From positions 186,001 through 250,000 of the forward strand of contig NZ_CP083608.1 of the NCBI RefSeq assembly GCF_020097135.1: a DNA stretch of 64,000 nt. The letters are read 5' to 3'. Positions 10,511-19,988 of this stretch are shown here, piece after piece. The notes under the pieces were generated by a model, which was given only the letters and a program-made list of their open reading frames with translations, did no database searches and was not told where the DNA came from. Each line of letters starts with the position of its first letter. Position 1 is the first letter of the stretch. A program made the position numbers and the translations under genes. Origin of the DNA: Macrococcus armenti. Its GTDB lineage: Bacteria > Bacillota > Bacilli > Staphylococcales > Staphylococcaceae.

Positions 10511-10537
10511 AAAAAGAGCACTTATAGCTGTGCTCTT
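10511..10537 (-). terminator. Terminator of the SE1561-family gene
   Basis: AAGAGCAC pairs with GTGCTCTT across an 8-base loop, followed by T residues on the minus strand. The stop codon of the small gene is inside the loop. Confidence 0.8.
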
Positions 10538-10680
10538 ACATGTGCAATCTGCTGTTCAATTTCAGCGAGTCTCTCTTCAAGACGCGGTGACGATTGCCCT
10601 GTTGATTCAACTTTTTCTAAGTCGTTTTGAATGCGCATATATTCTTCTTTTAGTTCTAATAATTGCTGATTTAAGTCCAT
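10522..10680 (-). CDS. SE1561-family small protein
   Basis: This is a 52-residue charged protein beginning MDLNQQLLELKEEY and predicted to form a helical hairpin or coiled coil. The pattern (QQLLEL, then SPRLEERLAEIEQQI) matches the small conserved SE1561 family of staphylococci, whose function is unknown. A good GGAGG site precedes the ATG, and a terminator overlaps the end, so it is a single-gene unit divergent from the YbaK gene. Confidence 0.75.
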   Translation of the reverse strand: MDLNQQLLELKEEYMRIQNDLEKVESTGQSSPRLEERLAEIEQQIAHVRAQL

Positions 10681-10761
10681 AATATCCTCCTTAATACCTT
10701 ACATGAAATATACATTAAACTTATTATATAATAAAGTGACATACATTATGGAGGAATAACG

Positions 10762-11241
10762 ATGGTAAAGAAGATAAAAACAAATGCTTTGAGAAAGCTT
10801 GACCAAAAGAAGATTGCATATCAAACGTATACATACGAAGTAACAGATGAACTTGACGGCATTACAGTTGCGAATAAAATTGGTCAGCCTCATGAAAAGG
10901 TATTTAAAACATTAGTATTGCATGGGAAATTAAATCATTATGTAGCTGTAATACCTGTAGAAGCGACATTAGACCTCAAAACGATGAGTAAAGTTGTTGG
11001 AGAGAAGAAACTAGAGATGTTACCTGTGAAAGATTTGGAGAAGTTGACAGGTTATATTCGTGGTGGATGTTCACCAGTAGGTATGAAAAAGCAATTCCCG
11101 ACAGTAATTGATAGTAGTGCTGAACAATTTGATGAAATCATTGTAAGTGCAGGTTTAAGAGGGATTCAGATGCAACTCCAGGTGGATGCACTCGTTAGTC
11201 TCATCAATGCGAAAGTGAGTGACATTACACATGAAGATTAA
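10762..11241 (+). CDS. ybaK: YbaK/EbsC-family Cys-tRNA deacylase
   Basis: This 159-residue cytoplasmic protein has the YbaK/EbsC fold of trans-editing enzymes that hydrolyse mischarged Cys-tRNA(Pro). Family features are the KTNALRKLD start, the KVFKTLV strand with the catalytic-type lysine, and the glycine-rich YIRGGCSPVGMKK loop. It overlaps the start of the downstream phosphoesterase by 11 bases, so the two are coupled. The family is certain; the tRNA specificity is inferred from the family. Confidence 0.88.
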   Translation: MVKKIKTNALRKLDQKKIAYQTYTYEVTDELDGITVANKIGQPHEKVFKTLVLHGKLNHYVAVIPVEATLDLKTMSKVVGEKKLEMLPVKDLEKLTGYIRGGCSPVGMKKQFPTVIDSSAEQFDEIIVSAGLRGIQMQLQVDALVSLINAKVSDITHED

Positions 11242-12289
11242 AGATCACTATAAACAGTTGAGTATAGAAGGTAAACGTACGATAATTACGAGTGACGTTC
11301 ACGGTCGCCCGGATTTGTTAAAACGATTACTCGACGACGTAAAATTTTCGGATGATGATATTCTAATTATTAATGGGGATATTATTGATAAAGGACATGA
11401 CAGTATCGGAGCGCTCCAATATGTAGCAATGTTAATGGATAAAGGTAACGTACATGTATTGCTCGGTAACTGCGACAAAATTTTTGACGAACTTGAAGAA
11501 GACTTTTTATATGACTATATGGAATATCGATATACGATTGTACATGAAATGTTGCAGGTGCTCGGGAAATCGAAAGAGGATTATCCTTCGCAACAGGCGA
11601 TGGCAGATGATTTAAGAACACAATTTGCACTTTTGCACAGTGTTCTGAAAGATTTACCGCTTATGATTGAGACAGAATCATATATTATTGTGCATGCAGG
11701 GATAGATGAAGATTACTTAGAAACATCTGAACATGATGCGCTGAACATGCCGTTTTTCTATAATAAAGCACATCACCATGAGAAAACAGTTGTTGTCGGA
11801 CATTTTCCTGTATGTAATTTTGTTGAAAATGGTATGTATCATCATAATGTTAAGGTTCATCCGAATTATAAAACAATTGCAATTGATGGTGGTAATGAAG
11901 TGAAGGCGAGTGGCCAGCTTAATGCACTGATTATTGAAGCGGATGGTCAAGTATCGTCAACATTTGTCGATGATTATAAGAAAGCACTCGTCATTCAGTC
12001 GTTTGATCCCGGTGTTCAAATGCCGCATACATTTACATATTCGAATTATAATATTGATGTGTATGAAGGAGATGAATATTTCACATATTGTGAACAGCAA
12101 GGTGAAGGGTGCATGGTGAAAACGGAGTATATTGATTTTGAGAAGCATCGTCTAAAAGATGATTATACTGACTACTTCCATAAAGTTGAGATGAGTGAAT
12201 ATGTTAGTGTCATAAAGCGTCTTAATGGTTATGTACTGATTAAAAAAGATGGTATCGTCGGATTTGTACCGGAAGAAGTATTAGAATAA
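11231..12289 (+). CDS. Calcineurin-like metallophosphoesterase
   Basis: This 352-residue protein has the binuclear-metal phosphoesterase motifs in order: DVHGR (D22, H24), GDIIDKG at 49-55, a GNCDK block at 79-83, then VHAGID and VVGHFP. The third block normally reads GNHE or GNHD; here cysteine replaces the histidine that acts as general acid in serine/threonine phosphatases. About 60 C-terminal residues look like a small beta (SH3-like) domain. The start at ATG 11231 overlaps the YbaK gene end; an upstream GTG at 11219 lacks a better site. The substrate is unknown. Confidence 0.75.
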   Translation: MKIKDHYKQLSIEGKRTIITSDVHGRPDLLKRLLDDVKFSDDDILIINGDIIDKGHDSIGALQYVAMLMDKGNVHVLLGNCDKIFDELEEDFLYDYMEYRYTIVHEMLQVLGKSKEDYPSQQAMADDLRTQFALLHSVLKDLPLMIETESYIIVHAGIDEDYLETSEHDALNMPFFYNKAHHHEKTVVVGHFPVCNFVENGMYHHNVKVHPNYKTIAIDGGNEVKASGQLNALIIEADGQVSSTFVDDYKKALVIQSFDPGVQMPHTFTYSNYNIDVYEGDEYFTYCEQQGEGCMVKTEYIDFEKHRLKDDYTDYFHKVEMSEYVSVIKRLNGYVLIKKDGIVGFVPEEVLE

Positions 12290-12313
12290 GCCAGGGTTTC
12301 CCCTGGCTTATTC
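12284..12313. terminator. Convergent terminator hairpin
   Basis: GAATAAGCCAGGG pairs perfectly with CCCTGGCTTATTC across a 4-base loop. Stop codons of both convergent genes lie in the arms. There is no clear T run, so it may stop transcription less strictly than the other terminators here. Confidence 0.6.
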
Positions 12314-13156
12314 TACAGTATATTTGAAATGATTCATCTCATTAATTTTCTTAAATCCGAGCTTTTCATAGAAAGCGATATCCTTTTCGCGTTTACTTTT
12401 GACGGATAGCTGAACGCTTGTAGCATGGTGTTTTTTGAATGCATGGTCTACAGCGAATGATACAAGGTCGTGTCCGATACCTTTTTGACGGTATTGTAGA
12501 TGTGTATAAACAAACTGTATATCACAACTGTCGTCGTCATTGATTTGTATCCATATAAACCCTTTCACAATACCTTCGTTTAAGTATAAATAGAGTTCGT
12601 GTGTATTGCCGATCGTGTTTAATATTTTATCGCGCATCGGTTTGAAATCGACATATAAGTCCTTCATAATATCTGTGAAACTTCTTTTATAAACAGGCTT
12701 ATACTTAATTACTTGAGGAACGATTGTCGTTTTATTTTCAGTTGTTTTCATCGTATAAGCCGTACCTAAATATTGTGTGCGTAAATTTTTCATTACGGAT
12801 TGTCCGAAACGATGGTCTTCATGAAGGCTGAAGTAATATGTTGTGATACCCGGATGACTGATGAGAAAGTCCTGCCACATGACTTTGATCATATTTAAAG
12901 TCATTTCATCAGTTTGTTTCGTAATAGGACCTAGTACATTTGCTTCTGCGTCATTAATACGCTCAATTCCAAATGCCGCAATAATGTCATCTTCATCCAT
13001 TACGAGTAACATATCCTCTTTGCTGATTAAGGCAAGTTGTTCTTCTATACTCTGCAATGTGACGCGAATGTATCCGACGTGATGTTCGCTTTGCTGATTC
13101 AGCTCGTATAGAAACTTTGCTGTTTTCTTTATATCTTCCATCTGTGTGATGTTCAA
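12308..13156 (-). CDS. GNAT-family N-acetyltransferase
   Basis: This 282-residue protein has an N-terminal half with a degenerate GNAT-like layout and a C-terminal GNAT domain with the acetyl-CoA loop YRQKGIGHDLV, followed by FYEKLGFKK. The substrate cannot be inferred. The start is TTG 13156, preceded by AGGGGTG; an ATG six codons later is the alternative. It lies 4 bases after the stop of the HAD gene and is the second gene of that unit. Confidence 0.78.
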   Translation of the reverse strand: MNITQMEDIKKTAKFLYELNQQSEHHVGYIRVTLQSIEEQLALISKEDMLLVMDEDDIIAAFGIERINDAEANVLGPITKQTDEMTLNMIKVMWQDFLISHPGITTYYFSLHEDHRFGQSVMKNLRTQYLGTAYTMKTTENKTTIVPQVIKYKPVYKRSFTDIMKDLYVDFKPMRDKILNTIGNTHELYLYLNEGIVKGFIWIQINDDDSCDIQFVYTHLQYRQKGIGHDLVSFAVDHAFKKHHATSVQLSVKSKREKDIAFYEKLGFKKINEMNHFKYTVE

Positions 13157-13160
13157 ATGA

Positions 13161-13970
13161 TCACCCCTTAAAGTGTGCTGTCAGTACTTCTGTTATACCT
13201 TTATTATATGTGTTTTCTGTTATGTTTGGATATAGCTTTTTTGCTTCTGGTGTTGCGTTATTAACGAGATAGCCGGAGTTGACTGCACGCAGCATTTTAA
13301 TATCATTTCCACTATCGCCGAATGCGAATGTTTCTGACTGAGGAATGCCGAATTTATCCATTAAATAACGTACTATTGCATGTTTACCCGCGATTTGAGG
13401 ATAGAAATCGATATCATAATGATTTTCTGGATCGCCTATCAGTGGATTGCACATGCTAATATTTACGCAGAAATGATGATGCTCAGCAAGTTTTCGAATA
13501 ATATCGAAGTTTTTCTCATCCGTTTTCTTATCTATCATCTTATAGTAGTAATTTCTAGTGAATGGTGCATTGATGAATGGCGTTTGAGTAATTAAATCGA
13601 TGTTTTTAGATTTAAGTACATGCTCTATATTCAGTATGATCGATTTATCATAGTTATTTACAAACTTTTTGTGATAATCTTCGTCGCGGCGCCATTGTTC
13701 GTCATCAAAGTAGAAAATTTCTGTGCCTGAATTTGTCGATATAAAGTGTGGATATATTTCATTCGGGCCATGCTTGAGGCAGCTTTCTATCATTTCTTTC
13801 GTACTTGCAGAGACGATGCCAAAAAGTAGCCCTTTATGTGCATATTGCGCAATGAATGATTCTAGCGCTTTTACATCTTCGGGATGAGAATGTTGATGTG
13901 CAAAATATGTTTCATCAAAGTCTGAACACGCAAGCGACGTAATATGTTCCGGGAAATAAATTGTTTTCAT
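13161..13970 (-). CDS. HAD-superfamily phosphatase (Cof/sucrose-phosphatase-like)
   Basis: This 269-residue HAD-IIB type hydrolase has motif I DFDET at about residues 17-21 (nucleophile and acid aspartates), a lysine-containing central region, and motif IV FAFGDSGNDIKML near the C-terminus. This layout belongs to sugar-phosphate or sucrose-6-phosphate-phosphatase-like proteins; the physiological substrate is unknown. ATG 13970 follows GGAGG; the frame extends 19 codons further without a site. It is the first gene of a unit with the GNAT protein. Confidence 0.8.
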   Translation of the reverse strand: MKTIYFPEHITSLACSDFDETYFAHQHSHPEDVKALESFIAQYAHKGLLFGIVSASTKEMIESCLKHGPNEIYPHFISTNSGTEIFYFDDEQWRRDEDYHKKFVNNYDKSIILNIEHVLKSKNIDLITQTPFINAPFTRNYYYKMIDKKTDEKNFDIIRKLAEHHHFCVNISMCNPLIGDPENHYDIDFYPQIAGKHAIVRYLMDKFGIPQSETFAFGDSGNDIKMLRAVNSGYLVNNATPEAKKLYPNITENTYNKGITEVLTAHFKG

Positions 13971-14079
13971 AAGCGTCCTCCTTACGTCAAGCATACAAGA
14001 TAGCGTATGAAATCTCAATTTAATCACAATAGATTTATTCTGTTATAATAGAGGCATTAATGAATAGAGGACGGATAAA

Positions 14080-16206
14080 ATGAAATCAGTAGTATTAGCA
14101 GAGAAACCGTCAGTGGCACGTGATATTGCACGTGTACTGAAATGTAATCAAAAAAAGAATGGCTATATGGAAAGTGATAAATATATTGTAACGTGGGCTT
14201 TAGGGCATTTAGTGACAAATGCAGACCCTGAACAATATGATGCAAAGTATAAGCAGTGGGATTTAAATATGCTGCCGATTATTCCGGAACGTATGAAAAC
14301 AGTTGTTATCGGCAAAACACGCAAACAGTTCAATACGGTTAAAGCACAAATTGAGCGTCAGGACGTTAAAGAAGTGATTATTGCAACAGATGCCGGGCGT
14401 GAAGGAGAACTTGTGGCGCGATTAATTATTGAGAAATGTAAAGGAAATAAACCGCTTAAGCGATTATGGATTTCATCAGTTACGGATAAAGCGATATTAG
14501 AGGGATTCAAACATTTAAAGCCGGCAGATGCATACAATGGATTATATGAAGCAGCGATGGCAAGAAGTGAAGCGGACTGGATTGTAGGGATTAATGCAAC
14601 GCGCGCACTCACTACGAAATACGATGCACAGCTTTCTACAGGTCGTGTGCAAACACCGACGCTTCAAATGGTCAAGATTAGACAGGATGCCATACAGAAA
14701 TTTCAGCCGAAAACATTTTATGGCATTGAACTTATTAGTGGCAGCGATAAGTTTAAATGGCAGACGACTGGGCAAGTATTCGATGAACTTAAAGTAGATA
14801 CGTTACTTCAGCAATTAAAGGGAAAAGAAGCTGTTGTGCAAAATGTAGTATCAAAAGAGAAGAAACGATATGCCGGGAAGCTATACGATCTAACGAGTTT
14901 ACAGCAGGATGCTTATAAGCGCTTCAACTATTCAGCAAAAGAGACATTAAATGCGATGCAGAGTTTGTATGAAACACATAAGTATGTGACATATCCGCGT
15001 ACAGATTCAAATTACTTAACGACAGATATGGCAAGCTCTTTGAAAGAACGTGTTGCGTCGCTTGGTGCAACGCCGTATAAAGCGCATGTTGTACAGTTAC
15101 TGAAAACGGACATTAAAGGTGGCAGCCATATTATCAACAATGCAAAAGTATCAGATCACCACGCTATCGTACCGACTGAAGTAAGAGCAAATTTAGATGC
15201 GCTTGGTGCACGAGAAAAAAACGTCTACTTACTTATCGCTGAACGTTATTTAAGCAACTTAATGGAACCAAACACATATAAAGAAGATACGGTTACAGTT
15301 CAAGTAGGGAAGGAGTCATTTACATTTAAAACTGAAACAACTGTGAATGCTGGGTTTAAAGCTTTGTATGAAGCGGATACGAAAACGAAACATACTGCTT
15401 ATCAAAAAGGTGATGTCATAAGTCCGGTGAATTTAAAGAAAACTACTGGTGAAACGCAGCCACCTGCATATTTGAACGAGGGAACACTGCTTAAAGCAAT
15501 GGAAAATCCTTCCTCTATCTTTAATATTGATAAAGAAAGTTCATCAACATTAAAGTCGACAGGCGGTATCGGAACTGTAGCGACACGTGCGGATATTATT
15601 GAGAAACTGTATAACTTAAATGCAATTGAAAACAATAACGGCAATATTAAAGTTACGAATAAAGGACGCCAGTTGCTGGAACTTGCACCAGAACGATTAA
15701 AGTCTCCGGAACTTACTGCAGACTGGGAACATAAACTTACACGTATCGAAAGAAATGCATATAGTAAAAAACAGTTCATGCGTGAAATGATAATATTCAC
15801 GAAAGAAATTATTGAGGAAATAAAATCAAGTGATGAGAAGTTTAAACATGATAATTTAACGAGTACAGAATGTCCGACATGTGGTAAATTTATGCTTGAG
15901 AAAAAGACGCGTAATGGAAAGATGCTCGTTTGTCAGGATCCGACGTGCGGCACAAAGAAAAATGTACAGAGTAAGACAAATGCGCGTTGTCCAGAATGTA
16001 AGAAAAAGCTTACATTACATGGCAAAGGTCCGAAGGCGATGTATAGTTGTGTCTGTGGATTCAGAGAAACCCAGGAACAGATGGATAAACGATTCAAGTC
16101 TAAAAAGACTGGTAAAGTTTCAAAGAAAGAAATCAATAAGTATATGAAAAAAGAAGAACCAATTAATAATCCGTTTGCAGATGCATTTAAAAACTTAAAT
16201 TTATAA
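14080..16206 (+). CDS. topB: DNA topoisomerase III
   Basis: This is a type IA topoisomerase that cuts and passes single strands, removing negative supercoils and decatenating. At 708 residues it is the usual size for Gram-positive TopB. The TOPRIM domain is at the N-terminus (AEKPSVARD, then ATDAGREGE). The catalytic tyrosine is in the TYPRTDS motif at about residue 305. Two C-terminal zinc-ribbon-like blocks (CPTCG..CQDPTCG, and CPECKK..CVCG) bind DNA. It is monocistronic, with a TATAAT element about 40 bases upstream. Confidence 0.95.
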   Translation: MKSVVLAEKPSVARDIARVLKCNQKKNGYMESDKYIVTWALGHLVTNADPEQYDAKYKQWDLNMLPIIPERMKTVVIGKTRKQFNTVKAQIERQDVKEVIIATDAGREGELVARLIIEKCKGNKPLKRLWISSVTDKAILEGFKHLKPADAYNGLYEAAMARSEADWIVGINATRALTTKYDAQLSTGRVQTPTLQMVKIRQDAIQKFQPKTFYGIELISGSDKFKWQTTGQVFDELKVDTLLQQLKGKEAVVQNVVSKEKKRYAGKLYDLTSLQQDAYKRFNYSAKETLNAMQSLYETHKYVTYPRTDSNYLTTDMASSLKERVASLGATPYKAHVVQLLKTDIKGGSHIINNAKVSDHHAIVPTEVRANLDALGAREKNVYLLIAERYLSNLMEPNTYKEDTVTVQVGKESFTFKTETTVNAGFKALYEADTKTKHTAYQKGDVISPVNLKKTTGETQPPAYLNEGTLLKAMENPSSIFNIDKESSSTLKSTGGIGTVATRADIIEKLYNLNAIENNNGNIKVTNKGRQLLELAPERLKSPELTADWEHKLTRIERNAYSKKQFMREMIIFTKEIIEEIKSSDEKFKHDNLTSTECPTCGKFMLEKKTRNGKMLVCQDPTCGTKKNVQSKTNARCPECKKKLTLHGKGPKAMYSCVCGFRETQEQMDKRFKSKKTGKVSKKEINKYMKKEEPINNPFADAFKNLNL

Positions 16207-16298
16207 CTTAATTAAAAGAATCTTAACAATATTCACAATGTTAATCACTTCACATATTTGGTAAAATAAAAATGAATATAATATGTGGAGGGATGGAC

Positions 16299-17816
16299 AT
16301 GGAAAAAGCAAAAAAGAAACTTAATTTAAAACCTGTCTGGATTGTTGTAAGTTTTATTGTCTTATTTGCAATTGCTTTAATGCCAACACCAGCATCACTA
16401 CCTGTAATGGGGAAAATGGCATTAGCAATACTGGCATTTGCTGTGATTATGTGGGTGACTGAAGCGGTAAGTTATCCAGTATCAAGTACGATGATTGTCG
16501 CACTCATTATTATGTTAATCGGTTTTAGCCCGATTGAAAAATTAGGACCTTCTATGGGGAATCCTATGGCAGCGGGAAAACCATTAGCTGAAGATGCATT
16601 GTTCGGCACACAAAATGCACTTAAGCTAGCGTTTAGTGGGTTTTCAAGTTCAGCAGTTGCACTTGTTGCAGCAGCACTGTTTTTAGCGACAGCGATGCAA
16701 GTAACGAATTTGCATAAACGTCTGGCTTTACTTGTACTTTCAATTGTAGGAAATAAAACGAATGCGGTTGTTGCCGGATCGATTATCGTATCGATTATAT
16801 TAGCGTTCTTTGTACCGTCAGCGACAGCACGTGCCGGTGCAGTAGTTCCGATTTTACTCGGAATGGTTACAGCATTTGGTGCTAAGAAAGATTCACGTCT
16901 TGCAGCATTACTTGTAATTACTGCGGTACAAGCAGTATCGATATGGAATATTGGTATTAAAACCGGAGCAGCGCAAAACATGGTTGCGATGGGATTTATT
17001 AATAAAACTTTTAATGAAGATGTGTCGTGGGGCGAGTGGTTTATGTATGCTGCACCGTGGTCAGTCATCATGTCAATCGTCTTATATTTCGTAATGATTA
17101 ATGTCATTAAACCGGAAACGAACGAAATTGAAGGTGGTAAGGAACTTGTAAAAGCACAACTTGCTGAGCTTGGTCCGGTAACACCTAAGGAATGGCGTTT
17201 AATTGCTATATCAGTTGCTTTACTGTTCTTCTGGGCAACAGAGGGTAAATTCCATCCGATTGATTCATCTTCTATCACTTTAATTGCACTTGCAATTATG
17301 TTAACGCCAAAAGTAGGTGTATTTTCATGGGGAGATGTTGAGAAACTCATTCCATGGGGTACAATTATCGTATTTGCGATTGGTATTTCGCTTGGTAATC
17401 TGCTGTTACAAACAACTGGTGCACAATGGTTAAGTGATAAAACATTCGGTATTATGGGGTTAGAACATTTACCACTGCTTGCGACAATTGCGCTGATTAC
17501 AGTTTTTAATATTTTGATTCACTTAGGATTTGCAAGTGCAACAAGTTTATCAAGTGCACTTATTCCAGTGTTTATTGCTCTGACAAGTACGTTAGGACTT
17601 AAAGATAATGCAATTGGTTTCGTATTAATTCAGCAATTTGTTATCAGCTTCGGTTTCTTATTGCCAGTATCTGCACCACAAAACATGCTTGCATATGGTA
17701 CGGGTACGTTTACAGTAAAAGACTTCTTAAAGGCTGGTATACCATTAACAATAATCGCATACTTACTCATTCTTCTATTCAGTGCAACATACTGGAAGTG
17801 GATTGGATTAATTTAA
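16299..17816 (+). CDS. SLC13/DASS-family dicarboxylate transporter
   Basis: This 505-residue membrane protein has 11-12 predicted helices and belongs to the divalent anion:sodium symporter family, which takes up C4-dicarboxylates, citrate or 2-oxoglutarate. Visible family features are the SATARAG turn in the first half and the LGFASATSLSSALIP block in the second, the paired substrate-binding loops. I use ATG 16299, six bases after GGAGGG; the ATG at 16293 is too close to the site. The exact substrate is unknown. A bidirectional terminator follows at once. Confidence 0.85.
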   Translation: MEKAKKKLNLKPVWIVVSFIVLFAIALMPTPASLPVMGKMALAILAFAVIMWVTEAVSYPVSSTMIVALIIMLIGFSPIEKLGPSMGNPMAAGKPLAEDALFGTQNALKLAFSGFSSSAVALVAAALFLATAMQVTNLHKRLALLVLSIVGNKTNAVVAGSIIVSIILAFFVPSATARAGAVVPILLGMVTAFGAKKDSRLAALLVITAVQAVSIWNIGIKTGAAQNMVAMGFINKTFNEDVSWGEWFMYAAPWSVIMSIVLYFVMINVIKPETNEIEGGKELVKAQLAELGPVTPKEWRLIAISVALLFFWATEGKFHPIDSSSITLIALAIMLTPKVGVFSWGDVEKLIPWGTIIVFAIGISLGNLLLQTTGAQWLSDKTFGIMGLEHLPLLATIALITVFNILIHLGFASATSLSSALIPVFIALTSTLGLKDNAIGFVLIQQFVISFGFLLPVSAPQNMLAYGTGTFTVKDFLKAGIPLTIIAYLLILLFSATYWKWIGLI

Positions 17817-17846
17817 AAAAAGATGCCCGAAATGGGCATCTTTTTT
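17815..17846. terminator. Bidirectional terminator, SLC13 / PepSY lipoprotein
   Basis: A-run, GATGCCC, GAAA loop, GGGCATC and T-run. Both flanking genes end in the hairpin. Confidence 0.88.
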
Positions 17847-18462
17847 ATGTATCCTGAGAAAGGATTTTCTTATTCTCTGGATCGATTTCAAATTCTTTCG
17901 TTTTACCGTCTTTACCTTTTAACTCAATGTTATATTTGAACTTACCATCATCATGATCAAGTGACCATTCTTTAACATCGCCTTTATAAACGGCTTGTGC
18001 AGCTTTAATGACTTCATCAACCGGTACGAATTTACCGTAGTCAAATGTTTGTTCCTTTTCGTTATCCTGATCATCATCTACTTCAGATTTGATGATTTTG
18101 TTATTATCTGCATCAATTTTAAGTTCATGCTTTTTATTGCTGCTATCTATAATTGAAACATCATATACCCATTTGTTATCGTCTTTATCGAATGAGATAC
18201 TTTTAAGTGAACCTTGCACTTCTGACTGTGCAGTTTTTATCGCATCTTCAGGAGATGTTTTAATATCATTGAAATTAATAGACTGATCGTCATTATTATC
18301 TGAATTATCATCTGAAGTGCTGTCGTCTGAATTGTTCGTTTGTGACGTTTGTTCAGTTTTCGTTTCGTTCGTGTTCGTTTCTTTATTTTCAACTTTATCA
18401 CCGCCACAAGCAGCAAGTGCTAACGCTGAAGATAATAGTAATGAGATTATTTTAAATTTCAT
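17845..18462 (-). CDS. PepSY-domain lipoprotein
   Basis: This 205-residue exported lipoprotein has a signal peptide starting MKFKIISLLLSS and the lipobox LAAC with lipidated Cys at about 18. A low-complexity Asn/Asp/Ser/Thr linker (about residues 25-65) follows, and then two PepSY repeats at about 70-130 and 140-205. PepSY domains are thought to bind or inhibit proteases at the cell surface; no function has been shown here. The start at 18462 follows AAGGAGG. It is monocistronic, between two terminators. Confidence 0.85.
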   Translation of the reverse strand: MKFKIISLLLSSALALAACGGDKVENKETNTNETKTEQTSQTNNSDDSTSDDNSDNNDDQSINFNDIKTSPEDAIKTAQSEVQGSLKSISFDKDDNKWVYDVSIIDSSNKKHELKIDADNNKIIKSEVDDDQDNEKEQTFDYGKFVPVDEVIKAAQAVYKGDVKEWSLDHDDGKFKYNIELKGKDGKTKEFEIDPENKKILSQDT

Positions 18463-18622
18463 AATAAAGTCCTCCTTAAATAAAATAATTTTCTTATTAA
18501 CTTTCTTTCCCGAACGAAAAAATGATAAACATTTAAACTTATATAAGTGAGAAATGATATTGCTTTTTACTGGTGAAGGGATTAGACTATACAAGTATAA
18601 AAAAATGCTTAAGGAGCAGACG

Positions 18623-19957
18623 ATGAAAAACTATTTTAAATTTGATGAACTCGGCACAAATTACAAAAGAGAAATACTTGGTGGTTTAACAACGTTTCTA
18701 TCTATGGCATATATCCTTGCTGTAAACCCTGCAATGCTGTCACTTGCAGGTGTTAAAGGTATACCGGATAGTATGCGTATGGACGCAGGTGCGGTTTTTG
18801 TTGCAACAATACTGGCATCAATCGTTGGTTGTTTATTTATGGGACTTATTGCGAACTACCCAATCGCGCTTGCACCAGGAATGGGATTAAATGCATTCTT
18901 CGCATTTACAGTTGTATTACAATATAACATTCCATGGCAGACAGGTTTAACTGGTGTTTTATTCTCAGGAGTATTCTTTGCGTTACTTACAATGACAGGT
19001 TTACGAGAAACGATTATCAATGCCATTCCGTTTGAATTGAAAATGGCGGTATCCGCGGGTATAGGTCTATTTATTACTTTCGTAGGATTAAAAGGTGCAG
19101 GTATCGTAAAAGGTAATGAGGCGACATTAGTTTCATTAGGAAATATTCACGATCCGCATGTATTGTTAGCAGTAGGTGGTATTGCAGTAACGATTATTTT
19201 AATGGCGAAACGTGTGCCAGGTAGTATCTTTATCGGTATGGTATTAACAGCTGTTTTTGGCATGCTGTTCGGATTAATTGATGCACCAAAGCAAATAGTA
19301 GGTTCAATACCAAGCATTGAGCCGACATTCGGTAAAGCGTTTGACGCGTTTGCACACCCGGAACAAATTTTTAACGTACAATTTTTAGTTGTCGTATTAA
19401 CGTTTTTATTTATCGACTTCTTTGATACAGCTGGTACTTTAGTTGCTGTTGCAACGCAGGCAAACTTAGTTAAAGATAACAAGTTACCACGTGCAGGACG
19501 CTCATTGTTTGCTGACTCATTAGCAACGATGGTAGGTGCAATCTTCGGTACGTCTACAACGACATCTTACATTGAATCATCAGCTGGTGTAGCTGTAGGT
19601 GCAAGAACTGGATTTGCAAGTGTTGTTACTGCATTATGCTTTGCATTAGCATTATTCTTCTCGCCTTTAATGGCGGTCGTAACAAGCGCAGTTACTGCTC
19701 CTGCATTAGTAATTGTAGGTGTATTGATGGTCGCAAACTTAAACAAAATAGAATGGAATAAATTCGAAATCGCAGTTCCGGCATTTTTAACAATCATTAT
19801 GATGCCATTAACGTATTCAATCGCAACAGGTATTGCGTGTGGATTTATTTTCTATCCAATTACGATGGTAATGGCGAAACGTCATAAAGAGATTCATCCG
19901 ATTATGTATGCTATGGCAGTAATTTTCGTACTTTACTTTATCTTTATTCAACATTAA
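18623..19957 (+). CDS. NCS2-family purine permease (AzgA-like)
   Basis: This 444-residue protein has about 12-14 membrane helices and is a member of the AzgA branch of the nucleobase:cation symporter-2 family. Typical features are the TFLSMAYILAVNP start, the APGMGLNAFF loop, and the FFDTAGTL and TTSYIESSAG motifs that bind the purine. Bacillus relatives PbuG and PbuO take up guanine, hypoxanthine or adenine. The start ATG 18623 lies 6 bases after AAGGAG. I saw no purine riboswitch in the leader. Confidence 0.9.
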   Translation: MKNYFKFDELGTNYKREILGGLTTFLSMAYILAVNPAMLSLAGVKGIPDSMRMDAGAVFVATILASIVGCLFMGLIANYPIALAPGMGLNAFFAFTVVLQYNIPWQTGLTGVLFSGVFFALLTMTGLRETIINAIPFELKMAVSAGIGLFITFVGLKGAGIVKGNEATLVSLGNIHDPHVLLAVGGIAVTIILMAKRVPGSIFIGMVLTAVFGMLFGLIDAPKQIVGSIPSIEPTFGKAFDAFAHPEQIFNVQFLVVVLTFLFIDFFDTAGTLVAVATQANLVKDNKLPRAGRSLFADSLATMVGAIFGTSTTTSYIESSAGVAVGARTGFASVVTALCFALALFFSPLMAVVTSAVTAPALVIVGVLMVANLNKIEWNKFEIAVPAFLTIIMMPLTYSIATGIACGFIFYPITMVMAKRHKEIHPIMYAMAVIFVLYFIFIQH

Positions 19958-19987
19958 AAAGGAGCAGACACAGGTCTGCTCCTTTTT
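19956..19987. terminator. Bidirectional terminator after the purine permease
   Basis: AAAAAGGAGCAGAC and GTCTGCTCCTTTTT form a hairpin with A and T tails. The opposing membrane gene ends just to its right. Confidence 0.88.
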
Positions 19988-19988
19988 A

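Noticed and set aside
18490-18622. Possible purine riboswitch before the NCS2 permease
   Set aside because: The conserved core elements of the purine aptamer are not present; only a plain leader with AAGGAG is visible.
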